In this document: piece by piece, positions 49,801 to 61,989 of the stretch
How the letters are laid out: every line of letters starts with the position of its first letter
How positions within the stretch are numbered: the first letter of the stretch is position 1
Origin: Lichenostomus cassidix
Taxonomy: Eukaryota > Chordata > Aves > Passeriformes > Meliphagidae
DNA: 64,000 nucleotides
Assembly: GCA_008360975.2 (NCBI GenBank)
Contig: CM039196.1
Coordinates: forward strand, 620,001 to 684,000
Direction of reading: 5' to 3'
Notes under the pieces: model-generated
The model's database searches: none
Seen by the model: the letters and a program-made list of their open reading frames with translations, nothing else
Told to the model about the DNA's origin: nothing
Made by a program: the position numbers and the translations under genes

Positions 49801-52800
49801 AACTGACCCAGGAGAGAGCTGAGAAATGCCTCTGAACAGCTGCAGTTCAGCCCTTTGGTCTTTTTGGGGAGAATGCTTTGTCCACCTATCAAAAAAAAAC
49901 CTCTTTGCAGACTCTAATGGATGAGAATTAGTGATCAGAGTGGATCAGACAGTGTGCCACCAGCAGTCTGCAGATCCACCACACAGCAGAGCTCCCAATC
50001 CTCACTTGCCCTTCTCCCCTTTATTCCAGGAATTTCTGTACTGAACACTACCCACAGGCCTTCCACACAACTCTAGTTATTTACAAAAATAAAGAACTTC
50101 ATTTTTAGCAAATGTTGGCCATAATTGTTCTATTCCTCTAGATCCTGTTGGGACTGAGAGAGAGGCAGAGAGCCTGCAGAGAGAGGCAAAAAGCAAATAT
50201 CTACTTCAGAGTGATTTTCTCTTTGCCTCCCATGCTGAGGGACTTTGACATTGCAAATATCACTGACAGCAGAAGTTTGCTAGAATCCATCACTATATAA
50301 ACTGATAAAGTGAAAGGTAACCTCATTTTTAGTAAATATTTCAGGTGCTGCCAAAGCTCTGTGCTTCCCAACAAAATGAGTGACGAATGCTGCACTCATA
50401 GTTCTTTCCTAATAATACAAGTGTCACTGCTTTTACCATGAATAGAATTCAGAGAGTTATTAGAACTCTAGAAGACTTTAAGGAGAATTAAATTTGTTTC
50501 CTCAACACCCAGCTGGTTTGGTAGGAAAAGTCAATATTTCTCAGAATTTCCAAAATATTATTTACCATTCAGAAGTTGTTTCTGAAAACACCATCAACAG
50601 TATTTTCACAAGGAGAAGAAGTGATAGGCAGCATGATAGAGCCCAGATTTTTCCTTCTCTCTCCTAAAAGCCTTTCTTAGGCTGAAGGTCAGGAATGTCA
50701 GATGTTCTGCCTTGGTTTTAGGCAGAGTTGACAATTCAAATTCTGATTTCTTGCATCTGGTATTTGAGCATGTGAAAAACATAAGACCATCCCCAAAAAT
50801 AAATAAATGTGTAAAGAGCATTTTGGTAAAATCAACTCTTACCTTTTCACAGAAGATGAAAACATTTTTAGTTCACTTCTCTTGTACTTCTCAAAGTGGT
50901 TCTATGAGACAAAGAAGTTAAATATTAATATCTTCTTATGTTTCTGAGGTGATATTCAAGCAAATTCAATTGTCAGATCAGGGAAAGTAAATCTCCCACC
51001 ATTCTTTTTTCCCCATGTTTTTTGGTTCCAGAAGAAAATCCAGAGAGTTATCCCAACTGCATATCTAGTTGATATTAAAAAATCTTGCCAAGCCTTGAAT
51101 CAAACTCTTGCAAGGCAGGCCAGTGTCATGACAGCAATGTTCCTGGTGTGAACTAACAGAACTCAAACTCCTGCTAGTTTTTAGAAAAAGTGTATATGCA
51201 TATTCAGGATTTTTAACCATTGCCCCTCAGGTATCCTGTTCAAAGCTGCACAGCAGAGCAGCATGAGGCACAAACTGAATCTGGATATTCTGATTTACCA
51301 GTCTGTGATTATGATTTTTCCTTTGGCAATATCACATTTATATTGCTTTTCACTCAGTTATGTGTTTTGGATCCCAAAGTGACAAACATTTTATTTCCCA
51401 AGTAGCTCCCATTTGTTAATAATCCTTGTGAAGCAGTGCAAAGCACTTGGAATGAAATGTCAGAGACACCTTAAAGCCATGGGCAGAGAGATTCACAGTC
51501 AGCAGTATTTACAGTAAGAAAATTTAGTATTTACTTAGTGTGGCAATGTGCTCATGGAGCTTCCCTGCATTCCTGCTTCTGCTCAGCCTCGTTTGAATGC
51601 TGCTCTGACTCAGGAATACACAGCTGGAGGAGAGCAAAGTGAATCAGTGTGAATCTGGGCTGGTGTGAGCTGCAAACACCAAAGCCTGCAGCTCTGCTCC
51701 TGCCCAGGTGACACAGCAGCACCCAGGGCAGCTCCCACATGAAATATCCTTTCAGAGCTCTGGAGGTAGAGCCAGGCAAGGCTCTATTGGCTGGGATGGA
51801 AAATCAGATCCCTGCGTGTCAAAAACCAGAATAACTGCATCAGAAATACAGGCAGACTCAGGAGGGCTATTAGGGAAAACCAAAAGGAAGCTTGTTTTTA
51901 ATTACTGAAGTGAGATATCCAAATTAATGCAACACTACATCTGCGTAATTGAAAAGTCTAACACTTCATATAATGTGTGCTAAAATAAAAGGCAAGAAAG
52001 CATTCAAGTTCATGTGACATTTTAATCAGAAAGCCAAGTAAGTGCATTAGTAAACAGAACTGGCTTAGGCAATTATTTCAGGTTTTAAAAATTGATTTGT
52101 TTACCATTAGTTCCCACTTGAACTTTTCCATCCCAATATGTCCATGAGAATATTCTCAGGGAATTTGAAAGCAGCTAGGAGTTAAGTGCTCAGGAGACAA
52201 ATGCTTATGAGGAATAAACTGAGATGTTGCAATTCAAATTTGCACACCACAGTGAACTGGGGGAGGGTGCAAAAGCAGGATTCATAGACTCTGCAGCACG
52301 CCAAGGCCTGTGAATAAATAAATAAAATACTGTTAATCTAAATTCCATCAGTTGAAGCCCCAAAGAGCCATCCCAGGCTCACCTCACAGATATTCAGCTC
52401 CTCCCTGCCCAGCTGCCCTTTGGATGTTGACAGCAGGAAGGGCAGAGAAGATCAGAGTTTCCCCTTTGCTGAGCTGTCACTGCTGATCTCAGGGGTTTCA
52501 CCCCACAGAGCCTCAGCTGGGACCTCAAGAGCTGATATTTGGCTCTGACATCTCAAACACTGGATTTTTGGAGAAGGAGCATGCAAGCAGAAATCTGACC
52601 GAGGTTCTCCCAAGGGAAATCCAGAGAGGAACTTTCTCTGAGTCCACTGAGCTCTCAGCTTTAAATACTAAGGAAATAAACTTCAGCTTTTGATTTACCA
52701 GAGATTTGCACTTGGGTGTAACTACTTATCCCCACATAAATCCAATATAATGGGAGCATTTTACCCCCAGATTGTTCAGCTCTGATTTCTACAAAGCCTT

Positions 52801-54569
52801 CAGTGCTGCTGGGAGAAGAGTTGAGTTTTCACTCCAGTGAAGTTTATTAAAAATGAAAACATACAAAGTACAAAAAAAGCAGACTGATGGATCACAAGGT
52901 TTATAGATCCTGCTCTGCAGGATAGACTCAATAGTGAAGAATTTCATTATTTCCTGGTAATGAAAAGTTGCATGTGGGTGTTTATCATTAATATGCCAAC
53001 TGTTCATAATATCATTAATATTGCCTGTTTGCAAGCTGGGACACCCAAAAAATGAACTGCCTTAAATTTCTTGGAAAAAGTTGCTTAAATGGTACAAAGT
53101 GTAAAAATCTTAGTCCAAACTGCGAGTTATGCAAGAAGCTCTCAGTGCTGGTGTTTTTCATGTTTTCTGGCTCAGCTGATAACTTTGTGTCTCAGTTGCA
53201 GCTCTGCTCACTCATCCCAGGGAATCCCAGCACTGTTCCCATTTCTGTGCAAACAAAGCTCACTGAGGTTGGATTTACTGCTTTCAGTGTTCTTCCTGCT
53301 CACATCAGGCCAGGGTGCAGCAATTTGCTCACTGAAAAAACTCTGAAAAATCCTGCTGGAAACATCCCATTCCCACCCCAAATCCATGCACTGCTCACAC
53401 ACTAATTAATGATTTATTCATTTCGAAATAATTTGTCAAGATAGCTGAGACTTACTAACTTGTGGCAAGTACCTGAAAGAAAGTGCAAAGCTATTTTAGG
53501 ACATGAAGAACAAAACATTTGCTGTTCCTGTATTTTTCCCCCTGAGTTCCTTGTGTGTCAAAAAATATTTCTTCAGACAATGGAAAGCATTATTCTTAGA
53601 AGACATCCCTAGGAAAAAAAAAAAAAGAACTGGTGTTCTCAGACTGGGAGCTAAACTCCAAAAAGCCAGAACAAGCTTAAAATATCTGGTTTCATTATTT
53701 ATTTAGGGGAAATTAGATCTCTAAATTCACCTACAGCCTCTTACCACTGTCTTAGAGGTGCAGAGTAGGCAAGAGAAGGATAGTTCATTTTCCTTTTAAA
53801 GATAAAATCCTGCTCTCTGCACATCTAACAGGACTGAGCATAGGGGAAGAACAAGGAGAGAGAAATTCTTTATTTGTCCAACCCTAAACCAGCAAAATAC
53901 TTCAGAACAGAGAGGTCAGCTAAGGAACAGATCTATTCTTTCTCCAAACAAGCTCTAAACCCAAGATTTACCATGACAATCAGCTTTCAAAACTTCATTG
54001 ACCAAAAAAAAAATTGAAGACTGTTTCTAAAAACCTTTGGTCAATAAGAAAAAACCCCCTTTTGTTCTGATCCAACACAACCTGTTCTACAGCTGCTGTT
54101 TCTCAGCTCAAGCACACTTTTATGAACTGAACTGCAATATCCAAGTATTTGATGTGCTTCAGAGAAAGAGTTCTTATTGACATTTCCATATATCAGAAGC
54201 TGAGGGAAAATTACATATTGATGATAGCAGAGCTGTTCCAGAAAAGAAGGAGTGAGAAACCATTTAGGATTTTATTAGCTATGTTCTGGATGTTGGATTA
54301 CCCAACTTCAGTGCTGACATGAGGAAAGCATTGGGTGGTTTCTGCCTTCCATTTCCTGCAGATGCACATTTTACCAGACAGGAGGGTTTGGCTGTTTTTA
54401 CAATGGTCTGTCCCTTCCAAAAACTCTCCTGATGAAATCTTAAACCCAAACAGATGAACAGCAAGTCTTATCTCCATTTCCATACATACAGATTGCATTT
54501 TTATTAACATTCTAGTCCTTTAACTACTACTGAGCAGAGATAGAAAAATTCACAAAGTAAACAAATAAT
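46860..54569. other. Non-coding stretch, nothing gene-like
   Basis: About 7.7 kb of AT-rich sequence without recognisable exons or repeats, apart from short homopolymers and an AATA run near 52314. One acceptor-like pyrimidine tract ending in AG at 49139 is followed by two overlapping AATAAA signals at 49260-49269, but nothing confirms an exon. Confidence 0.5.
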
Positions 54570-54815
54570 GGTAGAATTACAGAATGGTTTGGGCTGGAAG
54601 GGTTAAATCCCACCCAGTGCCACCCCTGGCATGGCAGGGACACCTTCACTGTCCCAGGCTGCTTCAAGCCCTGGGAACACCTTCCCAGGGAAGGATTTCC
54701 TCAGAATATCTGATCCAAATCTCCCCTCTTTCAGTTCCAACCCATTCTGCCTCATTCTGTCACTCCCCTCGTTTCTGAAAGACTGATCACCTCCTGCTCC
54801 CAGCCCCACTTGTGC
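54570..54815 (-). mobile_element. CR1 LINE 3'-end fragment
   Basis: Clear CR1 3' region, reverse oriented: TTACAGAATGGTTTGGGCTG, GGAAGGG, CCACCC, GGCATGGCAGGGACACCTTC, CCCAGGCTGCT, GAACACCTTCCCAGGGA, AATATCTGATCCAAATCTCC, CCTCTTTCAGTTCCAACCCA and a TGTCACTCCCCT tail. It is 5'-truncated, without an intact reverse transcriptase. Conservation is better than in the 44.7-kb copy, so it belongs to a younger subfamily. Confidence 0.88.
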
Positions 54816-57800
54816 TGATCCCCAGAAACCCATGATGGATTCCTCTGACAGGAGGAGTTAGATTGCTCTGAGCTCTGTGACAAAAACAGACAGGAAATTG
54901 GTTTTCTTTCAGAATGACATTGTTTAGCAGTGTAACTATAACTGAGGTAGATCTCACATCATGAAGAAAAAAATAAGAATTTCTGGTAGAGCAACAGACT
55001 GCTTTCACATCCTTCAGCTGAACTATTTAACTATTAAAATTATTATTTTGCTAATAATTTTTCTTCCAAAAAACCCAAGCAGGCACATTGACAAAGGAGC
55101 AAATCCTCCACTGTACACTGATTGTTGATCCTGCTTTGGTATTTGGGGAGAGATTTGGAATATTTTTTTCTCCAGAAATTCATTCTGCTGCAATAGACTT
55201 CTGAGACACAATTAAAGGCAATAACTCCAAACCCACAGAAACTCCTAAGTGTTTGCTGCACACTCTTAGTTCTCCATAATTGAAAATGCAGTTCAGATTT
55301 TAGTCAATTTGTCTGCAAGTATTTCAGTTTGCTGGCTGTACAGAATCTCCTGGGCTCATCAGGAGCTGCTGCTCACCTCCCACATCCCTTTCATTTCCCA
55401 GTTTCATTTCCAGCCTCATTCCTTGCTGGAGACATGAACAAAGTGCATTTGGTTTACTTGCATACATTTACATCCCAATGAAAACCAGCGTGTTGGAAAC
55501 ATCTGAGTTCATTTTAGGCATTCAATTCAGCAGGAATATTCATAGGAGTAAATATTTTCACAATTGCTGCTGTCCCGGAGGATAGGCACGAAATGAAATT
55601 TGAGGCCTAATATACTATTTTCTCAGTGAAAATAAATTTCATGGAAAAATATTGGTTTTTTCACTCTTTTCTTTTAAAAGAATAGTTACAAGGGTCATAT
55701 TTATTAAAGGGACTCTATCAAGGCTTAATTTATGATTTGATAAAAAAATTAAAAAAAAAAATATAGAAATATTAAAAAAAAAAATCAAATCCATGCTTCC
55801 TTTGAGTTGTTCATCTATGGTTCTCTGTAAGTCTGAAGCTGAGACTCTAAATCTCACTCCAGTATTGCATTTGGATTGGGCAAAGAAACACCATCAATTT
55901 CTGACATTTACTTTTTTTTTTTCTTTTTCTTTCTCATGAGCTAGAAAATGCAGCAATGTGGCTTTTATTACTATTCTTTCTTGCATGCCTGTGGGTTTTT
56001 TTCTTCCAAGCCATCAGGATTTTTTGCATGTCTTAGGCTTAATGAATGTGTAGCTTCTTCAGCTGAGAAAATATTGCATCTGGAGCAATGAAGGTACTCG
56101 TGGTGATGCCTACTGCCTGTGATTTAAAGGATTTAAATTAACATTACAGGAGGGAAGGACTAATTGTTCACACACTGCTCACACACATTTTCCCTTCAGT
56201 TCACTTTCATATCCACGTGGAATTGAACTGAGATGGTTTTTCTCAATATCCATCCATAGATGGAGGTTTGGAAGTAATGGAGTTACTGTGGAATTTGAGC
56301 CTTTTTTTTTCCTTTTTTAAAATTCTTTTTTAAGTTCACATGACTGATGTAGATGACACTGATTTGTCCAAGAGGTGCAGATGCAAAATGCCATGGAATT
56401 TACTGATGGCAGGGAAATCAGCCTCAGGTTGCCCTTTTGCCTTCAGCCCAGCTCCTTGCCAGGCTCTGCTCACCAAGAATGGGAACTCCTCTGCTTCCTG
56501 CAGCTGTTTGGCTGAAGTGCCTTTTCCATGTCAAATCAAATAAAACTGTTCAACACTGAACTGTTGCTGCTGTTTTGTTACCTGCAGCATTTGCCTGACA
56601 GAAAAAAAAATTAAAATTTCACTGCAATATCCCATATTTCTTCCTCCCATGCTCAGACTGACAGCAGTGAGCTGGTTTGGTTTAGATCAGTGGCTCACCA
56701 TGGCTGCTGCTAAACCTTCTGCTGCTAAACCTTCTGCTTTTCCTGAAAACTCTATTCAATTATTTTTTCTGTGTGAGAAGGTGGAGCAGCTGATCCTTCA
56801 GAGAAGTGACCCAGTAATTCTGCAGTGAACAACTCTTGTGCTTCAAAGATAGAATAATTCAACTGAGCTGAACAAAACTGCAAATTAAAATTCAGCTCAG
56901 TTGGAAAAACAAAATTTTGCAAATGTTGATGTTTTTGCAAATACATCCTCCCAAAATTAGGATGTATTTATTGACCAAAGAGGTTTCCTTGAAGTCTTCC
57001 CTTGGCATGAAGCAGCACAAGTGACAAACTGTGACTTCCCTGCCCAGATCCCATTGTGCTTCTGGAAGTTTCCTCCAGATCCTCTTGGGATGGAGAGGAA
57101 CAGCAGGGCAGAGCAGAGCTCAGCAGAAATGTGAATTATAGCTGCTTTTCTGGCAGAATGGAACAGAACTATCCCAGTTTCTGCTGTGTTAGTTGAAGTG
57201 TTTCACCCAATGAATGGAGCTGTGCTGAGTTACCAGAGTGACCATCCTGCCCAGAGTGCAGCTGCAAACTCAGAGCCTCAGATTTCCGCAAACAGTAAAA
57301 ACCAAGAGGTGAAAGCCCTGCTTCATCTCTCCCCTCAATTTATCACACTTTCAGCCAACATCAATTAAAAAAAATTACGCAGCATGTATTGAAATCACCA
57401 GCAGAGAGAAGGATAAAATGTAAGCAAACTGCAGCAAAGACACTTCAATGTTTGTTTTTGGTGACTAGCGTGGCAGGAGGGATAATGCCCTGGAATTTAT
57501 TATCCTTGGAGAAGGTAGATATATTAGCCAACTTTGTTATATTTGTAATTTTAATATACAGTAAGATCCTTAAAATTAATTGATAAAGATGCCAAGAAAG
57601 GGTTTATCCATGTGTTGAATTAACTGGAAAAATAAAAGGTGGAAAAAAGTTATTTTTTGTTTTATTCTGTATATCCTTAACAGCAACCACCTCCCCAGAC
57701 TGACCTAGAACTCTTTGTTTGACAAGGAATGCTCAGGAATTATGTGGCACTAGGAGTACAGATAATTCCATCTAGTTACCTTAACAGACACTAGAACCTC

Positions 57801-58056
57801 AAACAGGCTCTAAAAATTACTTAATATCAATAAAATATTTATTTTTTCCCCTTGTATAATGGATGAGCTACCTTAAAATAGTGCCATGTGGATAAACCCC
57901 TCTAGCTCAACAGCAAAATGCTCAAGTTGTCATCACATCCCTGCATATGAGACATGACTGAATCAGTTCTGCTGAATTCAACCGAAATAATAAAATCAGG
58001 AGGGATTTCAGTTACCCCACCAAGGGCAGAAATATTCACTGTGCAGAGAACAAGAA
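54816..58056. other. Non-coding stretch, nothing recognised
   Basis: AT-rich, with poly(A/T) runs around 55742-55782 and 55910-55935 and a 16-bp duplication (CTGCTGCTAAACCTT) near 56705-56735. No gene-like open frame. Confidence 0.5.
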
Positions 58057-58283
58057 ATCTCTTCACTGCGTTCACAGTGGGACAGACTTGGAAATCTGAT
58101 TTGCTAGAGAAGTAGAAAATCATTGTTTGTTTAAAACATCCTTAAAACTTAAAATATTTAAGTCTGCTTAAAACTTAACAATATGATCTGGGAAAGCTGG
58201 AACAGCTGTGAGCTTGGTTAGTGGTCTAGTTCTGTCTGATGGACACGAAATTTCCCTTGCTGAGGTTGATATTTTGCATCCAG
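58057..58283 (+). repeat. Duplicated ~227-bp segment, copy A
   Basis: Matches 59400-59626 in the same orientation at roughly 90% or better by eye. Shared stretches include TTCACAGTGGGACAGACT, CTAGAGAAGTAGAAAAT, AACTTAACAATATGATCT and GGTTAGTGGTCTAGTTCTGT, ending in CATCCAG. The copies are 1343 bp apart. I do not recognise it as a known repeat family. The strand given is arbitrary. Confidence 0.9.
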
Positions 58284-59399
58284 CTTAGGCTAAATGATCA
58301 CCCAGGTGTGAGTTTGGCTGCTGCCCTCCAAGATGCTCCCAAAATGCTGCTCTGCAGGATGGTTAAGGATGTGCTGTGGAAGGTAAAAGAAACTCAAAAA
58401 CATTGAGTTATATATTAGTTATATATTATATTCCACTAGCAGCTGGCAGTGGAACTGATTAGCAGCAAGTCCAATGCTGTATTAATGCAAATATTGCATT
58501 AATTCAAATATTGCCTGAGCAGTATTTCTAGTTACTCATTTTAGTGAAGATTTGATCCCAAGATTAGAGAGGAAATTACTTCCTTTTCACTGGCCAGCAA
58601 GCACAGATTAAACAACTGGACAAAGCAGCAGTAAATTGTTATCAGCAATTCCATCCTAAAAAGATTTATGTCTGAGATCTGATTTGTTAATTCTGAGGCC
58701 AAGGCCATCTATAATTTTTTTTTTCAAAAAAGTCAAGTTTTAGTCAGCAAGAAGTCAGCTCAGTTGAAGTTTATAACTCTCTTGCTTCCATGGTTTCCTT
58801 GCTTTCTACTGAGCTTGTGGGAATTTTGATGGAGAGACCAGTCTGAGGAGTAAATACCAACAGCTGATGAGAAATGTTTCTGTGTGTTCTGCAAAAAGGC
58901 ATCATAACTTCCACCCCTCATTCCCCATTAATATGCAGTTATACAATTTATACACCACTTTAGTCATTAGCATATAAATTGCCACCAATATACTGCATTC
59001 CCAGAGCAAAGATAAAGCAGGGTGAGGCAAGGAAAAGCTACCAGAAAATGCCTGTATTTTTATATCTATAGCTGCTTCAGTGAATAATAACCCTGGAAAG
59101 TCAAACTCTCTACATTTTGCTTCATTACCTAGAAATGTTGCTGTGATCACTTCCTCACCACTCTCAATGCCTCACAATTTGAAATATCAAATTATTTTCT
59201 GAAATGGAACCATTATTTCCTGTTTGGAAAGCAAGCAAATATTTTTTGTAGAATATTCCAAATAGAAATGTAAGATCAGGTTGATATTGTTTTACAATGT
59301 CACTCAAGCTCCAGACTGGAAATTTTACAGTGTCATTTTAAAAAATATGAGAATGAACTCAGCATGTGTACAGAAATCAGAAATAGAAGAGAATAACAA

Positions 59400-59626
59400 A
59401 TTGCTTCATTGGATTCACAGTGGGACAGACTGGGAAATCTGATTTTCTAGAGAAGTAGAAAATTATTGTTTGTTTAAAACTTCCTTGAAACTTAAAATAT
59501 TTACATCTGCTTAAAACTTAACAATATGATCTAGGAAAGCTGGAATAGCTGTGAACTTGGTTAGTGGTCTAGTTCTGTCTGATGGACATGAAATTTCCCT
59601 TGCTGAGGTTGATATCTTGCATCCAG
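59400..59626 (+). repeat. Duplicated ~227-bp segment, copy B
   Basis: Second copy of the segment at 58057-58283; both end sharply at CATCCAG. Differences are mostly single substitutions (for example CACGAAATTT against CATGAAATTT). No target-site duplication was obvious, so a segmental duplication is as likely as two insertions of a short repeat. Confidence 0.9.
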
Positions 59627-61796
59627 ATGGAGAACACCAAACTTTTGCAGAGAAAAGTTTCACATAATCCAAGAAGACCCAAAATCAAAAGTGCTTTGAA
59701 AATGAAAATGAAAACAGACAAAAACCAGGACACATGGTAGGTCTAGGTGGGCTGGCAGAGTCACAATCTGGGCTGTCAGCAGTGAGCAGCAGACAGGGAA
59801 CAGATATTTTACCACCAAAAAAGTGGGAAACATCGAAGTCCCATCATTCAAACGGGTCCCAGTGCAAATGGGAGCTGTGGGATGTTCCTGTCAGAGCAGC
59901 CTGGCTGCTCCTGGGTGCCCAAATAAATAAATAAATAAACAGGGCAACTCTTCAGCTGCTTCCCCCCAGCTCAGGCTGTCCTGTGAAATGAGGATTTCAG
60001 CTCTGCTAACCCACTTGGCAGTCACAGCACTTCTGCTCCATCCTGTTCACTAAACCTGCAGCTCCTGCTGAGATTTCTCTGCTGAGAGGAAAAGTTCCTC
60101 TTCATCCTGAGAGGAAGAATTCTTCTCCATTTACCCTCCTTTTCACTGGAATGATACACCAGTTTGTGTGAGTGAAATCCTGCTTCTCTCCACTCCTCCA
60201 GAGCTAATGACAGGATAATGACTGTAAGGAAAACACTGCTGAAGTCTAAATCCTGATCAAAATGCTGTCTTGAAATGTAATTGCCAACAAAGCCATGAAC
60301 TCTCCACACCATGGTGGAGAAAGCCAGAGAACAGTGAACTGAAGCACTGCAGGTGAAGAAATTTGTCTTCATTTCTTCAAGGTGCTTGAGTTGACTAAGT
60401 GGATTTACACAATTTTTCTGTGTAATAAATGCTAATACCCCATTTTACAAATGAATTATCTGAAATGGGAGCTGCCTATGTAATTGTCTATATTAATGAC
60501 TTGCTTGCTGATCTCGATGCTCTGGGTTAACAGAAAAGTAGCTTTGAGGCAGGAGGCAGAATTTGTGGCATTTCCATTGAAATTTTGGGGGTTTTAATCA
60601 GAGCTGTAGGTGTTTCTGTGATGTGGATTCACAGTGGGAGGTCATAGTGGAAATTCATGAAGCTCAGATGGAGAAGAACAAACCATCATGGAAAAAAAAA
60701 GCCAAAACAAACTGCAAAAAATTGCAGAAAAAAGCCAAAACAAACTGCAAATTCACCACACAGTGAATTTATCTAACTTTACAAATGACCCTTTATGTGA
60801 ATTGCAATAAAAACACCAGCTTGCATTCTTTTCTGGTTTAGAGATGCATTGTTAGCTTCTCAAGATCTCAATTGCTGGTAGTTCAGTTGTTCCTCAAGAA
60901 CACTTTTTGTTTTACAAGAGCAGAGCTTTTTGACAATCTTGTTCAAGACATAATTAGAACAATTAAGTCATTTTAGGTTAACCTCAGCAGCAAAGAATCC
61001 CATAGACTTTAACAGGAGCAGGACTGGCTTTGAACTGAGCTTAGGCATGATTTTCCTCTGCCTTTGAAGACACAAATGAAATAATCTCCCTCACGTGGCT
61101 GGATTTGCTAGTTAATTATCCACAGCATCTGCTGCATCCAGACTTGGGCCAGTGAAGGTTTAGCAACACAAAAATGTGGCTCTGCAGTCAGAAAATTGCA
61201 TCCTTGCTGAAATCACTGCCATCTGAAACCACCAGGGCTTGGCCTGACTTGTGAACTTCCACCTGGGTGAAAATGTATTGCTCACCATTGATCACATTGA
61301 TCACCAGTCCTGTCTGCTCTTCCCATTGCAATGTGCTTCTGGAAATATCCAAAGTCTTTCATTTCTCGCTGGAGGTGGCATCCAATAGCCTGAGGAAATG
61401 TAGAGGTTTTGCTACCATAAACCAGCAAAAATTCTGGTGGTTTTTATGGAGTGTCAAAGGCAGAGTTCTCATGTGGAACTGTAACTCAGCACAGCTTGAG
61501 GAGTGCTCAGAAACAAACCCAGAGTTTGTCACAATGTCTGTGTCAGGTGAAAGTGCAGAATGTAGATATTTGGAACTGTGGTATTATTTCCCTCTATATG
61601 GACAGAACTTTCTTCACAATTACATATGAATATACACAGAAGTGACAGGACCTTCTCTCTGCTGGTGATCTCTGTGAGCTGGAAAGGACACTCTGAAAAT
61701 ACCAAATCATGTCCAGCCATGGCTTTCTGTGGCTAGCACAGTTTTTTCCATGAGAAGTTTTCTTGTGTTTTGTAAATAAAGATAAAGTTTGGATGT
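59627..61796. other. Non-coding stretch, nothing gene-like
   Basis: Contains an (AAAT)n microsatellite at 59921-59939 and a ~26-bp duplication near 60693-60750 (GCCAAAACAAACTGCAAA). No exon is recognised. Confidence 0.5.
59921..59939. repeat. (AAAT)n microsatellite
   Basis: Almost five AAAT tetramers. Confidence 0.88.
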
Positions 61797-61989
61797 TGTT
61801 GGAACAGTGTCCCAGAACTTGGGCAGTGCAGGCCTGGCCAATCAGGCCTGGGGGAAGGCTTCTGACTGACCAATCTGGGTGACTTTTGAGAACTCTATAA
61901 ATGTGATGAAATCAAAACAATAAAGGTCATTCCTTCTTGCCACTGAGAACCGATGCATTCATTACTCTGCTAGCTGCTCAACAGCGACA
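61797..61989 (+). mobile_element. Probable solo LTR of an endogenous retrovirus
   Basis: The element is compact and promoter-like. It starts TGTTGGAACAGTG and ends near CAACAGCGACA, so TG and CA termini are present. In order it holds a CCAAT box (61838-61842) inside the inverted repeat AGGCCTG/CAGGCCT, a second CCAAT (61870-61874), TATAAAT (61896-61902), and AATAAA (61919-61924) only 17 bases later. This order and tight spacing are typical of short retroviral LTRs. No gag, pol or env frame adjoins it, and I found no clean target-site duplication, so the edges are uncertain by some tens of bases. Confidence 0.55.
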
